This document shows positions 6,072 to 13,476 of a stretch of DNA of 37,247 nt, piece by piece. Position numbers and translations under genes: made by a program. The DNA is from Bacilli bacterium. Lineage in GTDB: Bacteria > Bacillota_I > Bacilli_A > RF39 > UBA660. Below the pieces are notes generated by a model. The model was not told where the DNA came from, searched no databases, and saw only the letters and a list, made by a program, of their open reading frames with translations. Every line of letters begins with the position of its first letter. Positions within the stretch are counted from its first letter, which is position 1. The stretch lies in contig JAFYER010000013.1 in the NCBI GenBank assembly GCA_017544165.1, positions 1 to 37,247 on the forward strand, given 5' to 3'.

Positions 6072-8753
6072 GTGGCCAAAAAGAAGAAAAAGAAATTACA
6101 ATATATAAAAATGATAGCATACATACTTGTTTTATCCACTCTTTTTTTAAGTATTGGTTGGTCCGCTTACGAATCGACGATGGTAATGGAAAGTTATGCT
6201 TATGTTAGAATTCCTAGTGAGGTTAGAGTCACTGGTTTTTCTTTATATAGTGTTAATAATGGAGCAGTTGGTGCTTACGAAGACTACAATGTCCATTATG
6301 TGACCGCTAATGCGTCACTTCCTAATGCTAATTCGACTATTACCTACGAAGTTGAGATTACCAATATGCAACTTGCTCAAGGAGCATCAGTCGGCATATT
6401 AGATTATTCTGGCCTTCCGGAGGAATTAGATATTGTTTCTTGGAGTGGTTATAATTTAAAAGATAAAATATGTGATGATCAAAACCCTAGTGACTGTGGA
6501 AGTGGGGCTCAAAAAACATTTTATATAACAGTTGGCTACAAAGATGCTTCATATTATGATCCTAATGATACATATTTTATTTTTGATATTAACTTTGATT
6601 TTCGAGAGTTTCATAGCATTACTTATATGAATATAACTGGTAATTATCCTACCACTATTATAGATGGTGATGATTTAGATATTACACTAAACAATATACC
6701 TTCTTTGCAATTAGAGGTAAGAGGAACCCAAGAGTATTTAGAAAATACCGATTATACCTATACAAATGGTAATTTAGTTGTGGATAACATCGAAGAGGAT
6801 TTAACTATTCGGATGATTCCAACTTATACCATTACGTATAATGCCAATGGTGGTAGATTTAATAACAATCAAACAACAAATAATGTAACCTACGTTTGGC
6901 GATATAATCAAAATAATATTCTATCTGGGGCAGAAATAATGCCTACCAATAATGGGAATACTTTTTATAAATGGTATGATGATACAGGGTACAATACAGA
7001 ATTTGATATAACTCAAGAAATAAATCAAAGTAAAAGCGTATATGCAAGGTGGGTTAATGCCGTTGTGGAAATGAATGGAACTTTCTATACAAGTATCACT
7101 AATGCCCTTAATGCTATTACTGACAATACAAACTATACGACCATTACCTTACTTAAGGATACTAGTGAACATATTTCGATTGATACTCCTCAGAAGGTTA
7201 TTTTAGATATGCAAAATCATACAATTAGCAATAAGACTGGCACAGCTGTAGTAACTGTTGATGGCAAGTTAAAAATTCGTAATGGTACAATTACCTATAA
7301 TAATAATCAAAATGGTGTTATCAATGTAAATAGTGGTGGGGACCTTACTTTAACTGATACAAATGTCAGTATGACAAAAAATAATGGAAAGCAATGTTTA
7401 TACATAGCCGGAAATGTTTTAGTCGAAGGAAATAGTGTGTTAACTGCTGTTTCTAACCAAAGAGCTACTGTTCAAACTATTTCAGGTGGACAATTTACGA
7501 TAACCGGTGGAAGTGTTATATCAACTGGAAGTAAAAGTGCTATCGTTGTCTATAGTGGCCAATATGTAACTATTGGTACCCACGATGGGTTAGTTGATAA
7601 TGACAGCGTGCTTATTCAAGGAATAAACTATGGTATCGAAGGTAAGTTCTATTTATATGATGGAGTTGTAAAGGGTAAAAATGGTGTTTCTACTGAGGCT
7701 TCGCCGTTACTTGGCGTCGAGGATAACCAAGGAGGCATTTATGGTACCGAAACTATTAATGGGGTAAGCTATGAAACGCTTCAATTAACGGGTTCAAATA
7801 CGATAACTCTTGATCCTAATGGTGGAACTATGCTTGAAACGGTATTTTATGTTCGAACTGGCAGCCCTATTGGTCAACTTCCAAGTCCTTCAAGGGGTGG
7901 ATATGTCTTTATGGGATGGTATGATGAAAATAATCAATTATACAATGACCCTACATATATTGTAACCAGTGATTTAAATCTTACTGCTTCTTGGTCCCAA
8001 GAATATGCTGCTGCGATTGGTAATACCTATTATTATTCTGTTCAAGACGCAGTTAATGCAGCCACAAACAATACCTGGACAAATGTTGATTTAGTAAGAG
8101 ATGCTAGTGAAAATGTCACTATTAATGCTACAAAATATATCAATTTAAATTTACAATCTTATTCTATTAGCTTTAATGGGGCAGCAGCCGTTGTCGAGTG
8201 CTATGGAAGAATGGAAGTTTCTAATGGATCAGTAACATCAGCATCGTTAACTAACTCGGCATTTAATGTTCGCCAAGGTGGGCGAGCCCTTATTAATAAT
8301 GTTAATATACTCGCTACGGGCTCAAGACAAGCAGTTTATATTTATGGTGGTGGTTATGCAGAAATGTCAGGAACTGCTTATATTAGTTCCAAAACAACAG
8401 GTACACCAAGTGGGGCCTCAATTGAAAGAGGGACTGTTCAAAATCTAGCCAATGGAACATTAATAATTCATGGTGGGACGATTGTTGGTATTAATCAACA
8501 AGCCGTATCAAATGAAGGAACATTAATTATCGGCGATGATGATGGCGTTATCGATAATTCGACTATTGATATTCGTGGTAATACATATGGCGTTCGAAGC
8601 TCTGTTGGCTTTAGCTTCTATGATGGCGTTTTGAAAGGTCAAACGGCTGCCGTCTCGGGAACAATTGCAACTTGGGATACCAATTATACGTTGACCGATG
8701 GTCTTGAAACGATTGATGGTAATTCATACTATACAAAATATTTAGCACCTTAA
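6072..8753 (+). CDS. Large surface protein with duplicated InlB B-repeat and beta-helix modules
   Basis: The N-terminus has a Lys-rich stretch, a hydrophobic core and SIGWSAYESTM, matching the SIGFAAYTSTL processing region of the fibre protein upstream, so it is probably cleaved by the same peptidase. A beta-rich N-terminal domain follows. Then come two modules, each an InlB/Listeria-Bacteroides repeat (YNANGG...ARW; LDPNGG...MGWYDENN...ASW) and a pectate-lyase-like beta-helix of about 235 residues (first at about 7050-7790, second at about 8000-8745). The ends of the two helices match (YGIEGKFYLYDGVVKG, YGVRSSVGFSFYDGVLKG). GTG at 6072 is chosen because AGGTGG lies 5 bases upstream; a GTG at 6063 is also in frame. 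No sorting signal is present. Likely an adhesin or fibre-associated protein; no catalytic residues are recognised. Confidence 0.75.
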   Translation: MAKKKKKKLQYIKMIAYILVLSTLFLSIGWSAYESTMVMESYAYVRIPSEVRVTGFSLYSVNNGAVGAYEDYNVHYVTANASLPNANSTITYEVEITNMQLAQGASVGILDYSGLPEELDIVSWSGYNLKDKICDDQNPSDCGSGAQKTFYITVGYKDASYYDPNDTYFIFDINFDFREFHSITYMNITGNYPTTIIDGDDLDITLNNIPSLQLEVRGTQEYLENTDYTYTNGNLVVDNIEEDLTIRMIPTYTITYNANGGRFNNNQTTNNVTYVWRYNQNNILSGAEIMPTNNGNTFYKWYDDTGYNTEFDITQEINQSKSVYARWVNAVVEMNGTFYTSITNALNAITDNTNYTTITLLKDTSEHISIDTPQKVILDMQNHTISNKTGTAVVTVDGKLKIRNGTITYNNNQNGVINVNSGGDLTLTDTNVSMTKNNGKQCLYIAGNVLVEGNSVLTAVSNQRATVQTISGGQFTITGGSVISTGSKSAIVVYSGQYVTIGTHDGLVDNDSVLIQGINYGIEGKFYLYDGVVKGKNGVSTEASPLLGVEDNQGGIYGTETINGVSYETLQLTGSNTITLDPNGGTMLETVFYVRTGSPIGQLPSPSRGGYVFMGWYDENNQLYNDPTYIVTSDLNLTASWSQEYAAAIGNTYYYSVQDAVNAATNNTWTNVDLVRDASENVTINATKYINLNLQSYSISFNGAAAVVECYGRMEVSNGSVTSASLTNSAFNVRQGGRALINNVNILATGSRQAVYIYGGGYAEMSGTAYISSKTTGTPSGASIERGTVQNLANGTLIIHGGTIVGINQQAVSNEGTLIIGDDDGVIDNSTIDIRGNTYGVRSSVGFSFYDGVLKGQTAAVSGTIATWDTNYTLTDGLETIDGNSYYTKYLAP

Positions 8754-8778
8754 AAATCCCTTATAATAGGGGTTTTTT
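8752..8778 (+). terminator. Rho-independent terminator of the element operon
   Basis: AAAAATCCCT (8752-8761) pairs with AGGGGTTTTT (8768-8777), with one G-U pair and a 6-base loop. It overlaps the stop codon of the last surface gene and sits just inside the right end of the element, insulating it from the host operon. Confidence 0.75.
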
Positions 8779-8810
8779 GTTGCACTATGTTCAAATAGAT
8801 TGACATAATC
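8775..8810. other. Right attachment junction (attR) of the 6.9-kb element
   Basis: The element arm TTGCACTATGT (8780-8790) meets the TC core (8791-8792) and then the host gene (AAATAGATTGACATAATC, the minus-strand codons for DYVNLF). It is the partner of the junction at 1866-1897. Confidence 0.85.
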
Positions 8811-9374
8811 ACCAATATTACCAATAAATGCTCCGGATAGAGCGGCATAATCAACGCTATAATTTATGTTTATTTCATCTTGATCAATATTTGCTTTTTT
8901 AAGTGCGTTTAAAAAATTTAATGCTGGCATACCACCTTTTCTTCCAACAATTATTTCTTTTCCCTTAAGATTTTCTAAAGAAAATGTTTCCTCATTAGTT
9001 CTAGAAAGAATAAATTGCCCATCTCGTTTTGTAAGCCCACTAAAAATTTGCAAGTAATCTTTTTCACCATTTTTATAAACGTATATAGCACTTTCTGCTC
9101 CAGCAAAACCTATTTGAATATCACCTGATAAAACTGCCGCAGATACTTTGTCAGCACCACTTACTAGCGCTAATTTGATATTTAGATTGTTTTCTTTAAA
9201 ATATCCGTTTTCTAACGCAACATAAAGTGGAGTATAAAAAACAGAGTGAGTTACTTCACCAATCGTTACTTTGGGAATGTCTGTTTGATTTTTTTTGTTT
9301 TTAAATGATGTTACAATGATTGAAATAATAACGATAAAAATTAATAATAGTCCAATAATAATTTTCTTTTTCAT
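8793..9374 (-). pseudogene. ABC substrate-binding protein, 5' part of a split gene
   Basis: This is the N-terminal 194 codons of an SsuA/TauA/NMT1-like binding protein: a membrane-spanning N-terminus, then VTIGEVTHSVFYTPLYVALENGYF, VSGADKVSAAVLSGDIQIGFAG and KGKEIIVGRKGG, all typical of the family's first lobe and hinge. After GDYVNLFE the frame enters the element and stops at 8742-8744 after 16 foreign residues, so the second lobe is missing. The rest is at 1482-1886. It starts at ATG 9374 with AGAGGTGA upstream. The N-terminus (IISIIVTSFKNKK) has no lipobox cysteine, unusual for a monoderm binding protein, so the product would be anchored by an uncleaved helix or released. Confidence 0.92.
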
Positions 9375-9447
9375 TAAATCACCTCTAAAATAGTATATTC
9401 GGGAATTATTTTTGTGATTAGTTCATAATACTTATATAGATTTCATA

Positions 9448-9477
9448 TTTACATTATAGTAATAAATGTGTTATAAT
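9448..9477 (+). promoter_or_regulatory. Promoter of the three-gene helical-protein operon
   Basis: TTTACA (9448-9453) and TATAAT (9472-9477) are separated by 18 bases, 26 bases before the start codon of the downstream gene. It lies in the intergenic space divergent from the split binding-protein gene. Confidence 0.7.
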
Positions 9478-9503
9478 TACTTCATAATAAAGGGTGATTG
9501 CAA

Positions 9504-10685
9504 ATGAAGGTATTAAATGCTGAAATGACGAGTTTACTAGACAAATTATATAATCTACGCGGCAGTGATAGTGTGGTACTTCTTTCAATGGAAAAAGAAA
9601 GAGAGGCTGCTTTAGAAACTAAGGATAAGACTAGTGCTTTAAAGACTGAACTTCAAACTAAAATTAATGATTTGACAGCTGAAGAAAATATACTAGCTGA
9701 TGAGGGAGCAAAATTACAAGCTGCTCTTAGTGCAATTAATAAGGAGCAATTTACTACCGTAATTCAACATTTGGGAATTGATTTTGATCCGGAAATGCTT
9801 CGCCGTCGCGTCGATGAAAAATTACCTGAGACAATTGAAAAAGTAGCAATTGAAAAGAAAAGTGCCGGTGAAGAACTTGTTAAAGTTGAAGATGAAATGA
9901 ATGAAGCAATTACCAAGATTGAAGAATTAGGAATTAGAAGAGATGAAGCTATTTCTAATCAAGAAAGATTAAATAAATATTTTGATCTAGCATTAAATTC
10001 CAACATAAACATTACTAGAGATGAAATAACATCACTTCTTGCTAAATTTGATTTTACTGAGGAAGAACAAAGAGAAGCTGCTAAGTTATTGATGTTCCCA
10101 GAAGATGGTTTATTTGATTATGAAAGCAGCTATGGTCAAAAAAAGGACATAGAACGTCAAGCAAGTGAATATGCTAAAGTATTAAAGGAGCAAACAACGG
10201 TTACACCTGAAAAAGAAACAATTATTCCAGTTAGTGTTGAAACTCAACCAATTTTAAAAGAAGAGGAAACAGCTAGTCTAGTTGTTGATACTCCAGTTCA
10301 ACCAAACAACGAAAATACTACTATAACTAGGGATAAACTAATGGAATTTTTAAAGAAATATTCATTTGATGAATTAGATTTTACTGAAAATGATATTGAT
10401 TTAATGCTTAAGAATTTTGATGCTGACTTATTTGCAAGTAATATTGAGCTACTTGATAAATGTGATGTACCTAAAGATGTATTTAATGATAATATCGAGT
10501 TAATGTATGATAAAGAGTTAAATGCAAAAATTGACAAATTGATTAGTGTTGGTAAAACACCGCAAGATATGTATCTAAATCCTAATGTACTCACAAAATA
10601 TGATTTAGGAGAATTAAATAGTGCAATAAAAATGTTGATAGATAGTGGACTTGATCCCAAAAATGTACCATTAATGGCATATTAG
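9504..10685 (+). CDS. Hypothetical coiled-coil protein with helical-repeat C-terminus
   Basis: The 394-residue soluble protein has no signal or membrane segment. Residues about 20-165 are charged heptad-like helices, probably coiled coil. A middle acidic helical part (DEITSLLAKFDFTEEEQREAAKLL) is followed by a low-complexity Pro/Thr/Glu linker at about 230-275. The C-terminus (about 280-394) is a helical-repeat region (FDADLFASNIELLDKCDVPKDVF). ATG at 9504 is preferred to an upstream TTG at 9498 because AGGGTG is then 7 bases away. It is the first gene of an operon with the two that follow. I do not recognise the family; the C-terminal repeat resembles the 95-residue protein at the operon's end. 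The role is unknown, perhaps scaffolding or nucleic-acid binding. Confidence 0.75.
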   Translation: MKVLNAEMTSLLDKLYNLRGSDSVVLLSMEKEREAALETKDKTSALKTELQTKINDLTAEENILADEGAKLQAALSAINKEQFTTVIQHLGIDFDPEMLRRRVDEKLPETIEKVAIEKKSAGEELVKVEDEMNEAITKIEELGIRRDEAISNQERLNKYFDLALNSNINITRDEITSLLAKFDFTEEEQREAAKLLMFPEDGLFDYESSYGQKKDIERQASEYAKVLKEQTTVTPEKETIIPVSVETQPILKEEETASLVVDTPVQPNNENTTITRDKLMEFLKKYSFDELDFTENDIDLMLKNFDADLFASNIELLDKCDVPKDVFNDNIELMYDKELNAKIDKLISVGKTPQDMYLNPNVLTKYDLGELNSAIKMLIDSGLDPKNVPLMAY

Positions 10686-10695
10686 AAAGGTTTTT

Positions 10696-11532
10696 ATGGA
10701 TAGTATTGCAAAAAAATTACAACTTCTTAATTGTCCCGCTAACATGTATCCAAGAGCATATAAACATATTGCTTCATTGGAACTTATTAGCTTAGAGGAA
10801 TTAGAACAAATTCTTCGATTATTACTTACTAAGAAGATAATAATTCCTAAAAATGGGGAGATACTTGTAGCTCCTGAGAATTTTTGCGTGCTAGCAAACG
10901 GCTTCGATGTTTTGAAAATGCGTATTGAGGAAATTGAGAAAATTGGGCAGTTGGATGCTTATCGCGAAAAGCTAAGCAGAATGAATTCTAAATCTGGGAT
11001 AGATAACCTTAAACAAATGATAAATATGGGGAAACCAATTAAAGATGGTAACAAGTATTCAAAGGTACCATTCAGTTTAAGAAGATTTAATAGTATTAAT
11101 AATAAACCAAAAGTTGAAACTAATACTGATGAACCTCAAGCTATTAATTTTGAAGTTCAACCTGAAGTATCTGTTATCCCTAGTGTATTTGACACAATAC
11201 TAGAAGAACCTCAAGAACATGCTCTAACGGATGAAAGTTTCGAAGAGTTTGAACGCTTAATGGATAGTTTACAGCGTATCATGTTTACCGTATATGGTGT
11301 TAGCGAAGTAAATGATAAAATAACTGATAATTTAATTAGACTCATTACTAGCAAAAAAAGTGTATTAGAAGGTCAAGAAACAAAAGAAAGTTTAGATAGT
11401 GAATTATTATATACTGCTATAACTCATGGAAAGAATATTTCAGAAATTGAGCAACAAAAAATTAGAAATAGTATTGATGATGAACTTAATGCAGCAAAAG
11501 AAATCGACATCGAACTAGGGAGGGCAGCATGA
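10696..11532 (+). CDS. Hypothetical helical protein
   Basis: The 278-residue soluble, mostly helical protein has no membrane segment or signal. It has an N-terminal helical domain (residues 1-130, with a short strand pair around KKIIIPKNGEILVAPENF), an acidic variable linker (about 135-180) and a C-terminal helical domain. It follows the previous gene by 10 bases with AAAGG upstream and overlaps the next by 4 (ATGA), so the three are cotranslated and probably act together. The family is not recognised. Confidence 0.72.
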   Translation: MDSIAKKLQLLNCPANMYPRAYKHIASLELISLEELEQILRLLLTKKIIIPKNGEILVAPENFCVLANGFDVLKMRIEEIEKIGQLDAYREKLSRMNSKSGIDNLKQMINMGKPIKDGNKYSKVPFSLRRFNSINNKPKVETNTDEPQAINFEVQPEVSVIPSVFDTILEEPQEHALTDESFEEFERLMDSLQRIMFTVYGVSEVNDKITDNLIRLITSKKSVLEGQETKESLDSELLYTAITHGKNISEIEQQKIRNSIDDELNAAKEIDIELGRAA

Positions 11533-11816
11533 AGTTTTTAGAAGAATTGGGATTTAGCCCCGAAGTTATTGCCGAAATAAAAGATAATACGCCAGATAAA
11601 TTATTGACACTTCTTGCAGCTCAAAAAAAATTAATAGCGGAGAATATTAATTATTTAAAAAATCTTGGAATTACAAATTATCAAGAAATATTTGTTAGAT
11701 ATTATGATATTTTCTTAATGGATAGTAGTAATTTTAGAGGTGTATTTGATAAATATGATCCTGTTGATTTAGTTGCTAAATTACAAAAGAATATTAATGT
11801 AGTTGAATACTTATAA
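11529..11816 (+). CDS. Small helical-repeat protein with mTERF-like pattern
   Basis: The 95-residue protein is all helical. The spacing of residues, LEELGFSPEVIAEIKDNTPD then ENINYLKNLGITNYQEIF, repeats a unit of about 35-40 residues in which L-x-x-LG starts a helix and P or Y-D-I-F-L follows. This is the look of mTERF-type helical repeats; the same kind of unit appears at the C-terminus of the first protein of this operon. That similarity is by eye only. It ends in a strong terminator. Confidence 0.65.
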   Translation: MKFLEELGFSPEVIAEIKDNTPDKLLTLLAAQKKLIAENINYLKNLGITNYQEIFVRYYDIFLMDSSNFRGVFDKYDPVDLVAKLQKNINVVEYL

Positions 11817-11847
11817 AAAGGAAATGAATTAAGCATTTCCTTTTATT
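11816..11847. terminator. Bidirectional terminator between convergent genes
   Basis: AAAAGGAAATG (11816-11826) and CATTTCCTTTT (11834-11844) form a perfect 11-bp stem with a 7-base loop. A-runs and T-runs on both sides serve the plus-strand operon and the minus-strand phosphoesterase-like gene. Confidence 0.9.
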
Positions 11848-12607
11848 TTGCTATTAATCGGTAAACGTTTATTGAAGGTTCATTAAATAAACGTATGTTA
11901 ATATTGCCATTACCAATTCCATAGGATATATACATTTGAGAATCATTTATTTTATAATAATTATCACTATATTTTTTTGCGCCATTGAGTTTTATTAAGG
12001 CTCCCCAAAAAGGTATTCTTATTTGCCCGCCCAGACTATGACCGGCAAGAATTAATGATGGCATCTCGCCATTTATATTTTTGATATCATCGGGTTTATG
12101 GATTAAACAAATTGAATATGTTTCAAGTGTGTTTTCTAAATCACAATTATTTAAAATTATTATTGGAATTAAATCATTATTATATAAATAAATTGGTTCT
12201 TCAATTATTATAAATCCTGTTTCTATTAATATTTCTTCACTTAGCTTAGAATCTTTATCACCTAAAATAGCGTATTTTCCTAAATCTGATTTAATATTTT
12301 TTAAATATTTTATTAATTGTTTTTTATTCTTATTAGAAAGTTTGCCATCTAGCAAATCGCCAGTAAAAACAGTAATATTTGGTTTTTGTTCATTTATTTT
12401 TCTTATTAGCTCCTCTAAATTTTTAGCACTTTCATTGTTATATAACAAGTCGGAAAAATGAACAATTTTAGTTCCATTAAATCCTTCGGGAATAAGCTCA
12501 TTTTTTATTGAACACTCTTTGACTAATATAATATTAGGTGCAATATAAAAAGAGTAACAAAAAATTAAAACTAATAAAATTACTAAAAAAACTATCAATT
12601 TTTTCAT
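11843..12607 (-). CDS. Membrane-anchored metallophosphoesterase homologue with degenerate metal site
   Basis: The 254-residue protein has an N-terminal membrane helix (residues 2-22) and a YkuE/YaeI-like calcineurin-type phosphoesterase fold facing outward. The five motifs are present but altered: FSDLL (51-55; the usual D-x-H histidine is Leu55), GDLLD (83-87, normal), GDKD (116-119, instead of GNHD), IHKPD (His170, normal) and GHSLGG (189-194, instead of GHTHGG, Leu192 for His). Members normally bind two metals and hydrolyse phosphoester or nucleotide bonds, YkuE at the cell envelope. With about four ligand or catalytic positions changed the protein is probably inactive or works differently. 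It is monocistronic and convergent with the preceding operon. Confidence 0.8.
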   Translation of the reverse strand: MKKLIVFLVILLVLIFCYSFYIAPNIILVKECSIKNELIPEGFNGTKIVHFSDLLYNNESAKNLEELIRKINEQKPNITVFTGDLLDGKLSNKNKKQLIKYLKNIKSDLGKYAILGDKDSKLSEEILIETGFIIIEEPIYLYNNDLIPIIILNNCDLENTLETYSICLIHKPDDIKNINGEMPSLILAGHSLGGQIRIPFWGALIKLNGAKKYSDNYYKINDSQMYISYGIGNGNINIRLFNEPSINVYRLIAK

Positions 12608-12695
12608 TCCAATATCATCTTCTTTTATCTATTGTATCAAAAATAAAAAAATAAAAAAACATAATTATTTTTTTTTACGTATAGTAGTATTTTTA

Positions 12696-12724
12696 TTGAA
12701 AATAGTCTTGCAATATGTTATTAC
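12696..12724 (+). promoter_or_regulatory. Promoter for the pilus/adhesin locus
   Basis: TTGAAA (12696-12701), a 17-base spacer, and TATTAC (12719-12724) preceded by a TGT extension (extended -10). It lies 26 bases before the first gene of the long plus-strand locus. Confidence 0.5.
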
Positions 12725-12750
12725 TTTTAATAGTAGAGAAGGTATAGGTT

Positions 12751-13476
12751 ATGAATAAAAAAAGCATATTTTTGATGTTACTTTTGATGTTTTTTGCTAA
12801 TTTGAGGGTTGATGCAGTGAGTAGTTGTTCCTATAAAGAACAAGCAGAACTAAATAGTGAAGCGGCTCAAATTAAGGTGAAATACGAGGAGAAATCGGAG
12901 CTTTATTATCCACCAGCCGAATATTGCGGTGAAGCGGGGGAAGGATGCTCTGTAAATAATTATTATTTCACCATAACAATATTAAATATGAGTGAGAATT
13001 TTTATATTGAGGTTGATGGTAATAAAAACAAACAATTAACTTTTACTTATGATGATGTAAAAGACGGCATTATCACTTTTAATTATGAAAATGTTGATGA
13101 AATTGGAAATTTCACATTTAATGTTTACTCATCAAGCGAAACTAATTGTGCTTATGAAAAATATCGGGTTATTCATTTTACTACGCCTAAATTTAATAGA
13201 TATTATTATGATGGAGAGTGTTCAAACGTTCCTGATTATTATTTGTGCCAAAAATATATTACAACGGAAGAACCAAAATATGGTGATTTCTTAAACCAAA
13301 TTACTGAGTACAAAAAGCAGTTAAATGAAGAAAAAGAAAAAAACAATCGGAATTTTTTAGAAAAAATTTTTGATTTTGTAGATAATCATAAAACTTTGCT
13401 CGGTATTACAACCACCATTGTCGTTGCAGGGGTTGTTACAGTAGTGATTGTTAAGAAAAGGAAAGAGTCAATATGA
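12751..13476 (+). CDS. Secreted, C-terminally membrane-anchored Cys-containing protein
   Basis: The 241-residue protein has an N-terminal signal peptide (residues 1-22, ending VDA). The ectodomain is of about 180 residues, rich in Tyr, Asn and Glu, with eight cysteines after the leader, mostly spaced as CxYxE, CGExGEGC and CxxVPDYYLC. A charged helical stalk (about 185-210) and a C-terminal membrane helix (about 216-235) with a KKRKESI tail follow. No sortase motif precedes the helix. The stop overlaps the start of the giant adhesin gene (ATGA), implying coupled expression and perhaps a physical partnership, such as a membrane anchor or chaperone for the adhesin. The family is not recognised. 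Confidence 0.75.
   Translation: MNKKSIFLMLLLMFFANLRVDAVSSCSYKEQAELNSEAAQIKVKYEEKSELYYPPAEYCGEAGEGCSVNNYYFTITILNMSENFYIEVDGNKNKQLTFTYDDVKDGIITFNYENVDEIGNFTFNVYSSSETNCAYEKYRVIHFTTPKFNRYYYDGECSNVPDYYLCQKYITTEEPKYGDFLNQITEYKKQLNEEKEKNNRNFLEKIFDFVDNHKTLLGITTTIVVAGVVTVVIVKKRKESI

Larger units (their letters stand above)
1887..8792 (+). mobile_element. 6906-bp serine-recombinase element carrying a TasA/SipW-like surface operon
   Basis: The element separates the two halves of a substrate-binding-protein gene. Its limits follow from the sequence. Removing 1887-8792 leaves one TC and restores codons reading N-L-F-E-P-N-A in frame, exactly the family consensus. Joining the ends recreates a 24-base site with arms TTGCACTATGT and ACTTAGTGCAA around TC, 10 of 11 positions symmetrical. 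There are no long terminal repeats and no target duplication beyond the 2 bases, which excludes DDE transposases and fits serine integrase chemistry. Contents are a recombinase just inside the left end, then a promoter, a structured leader and four co-oriented surface genes ending in a terminator. No relaxase, replication or phage structural gene is present. Confidence 0.85.

Noticed and set aside
1887-8792. An insertion sequence or DDE transposon as the cause of the split gene
   Set aside because: There is no DDE transposase, no long terminal inverted repeats and only a 2-base duplication; the symmetry appears when the ends are joined, as for serine integrases.
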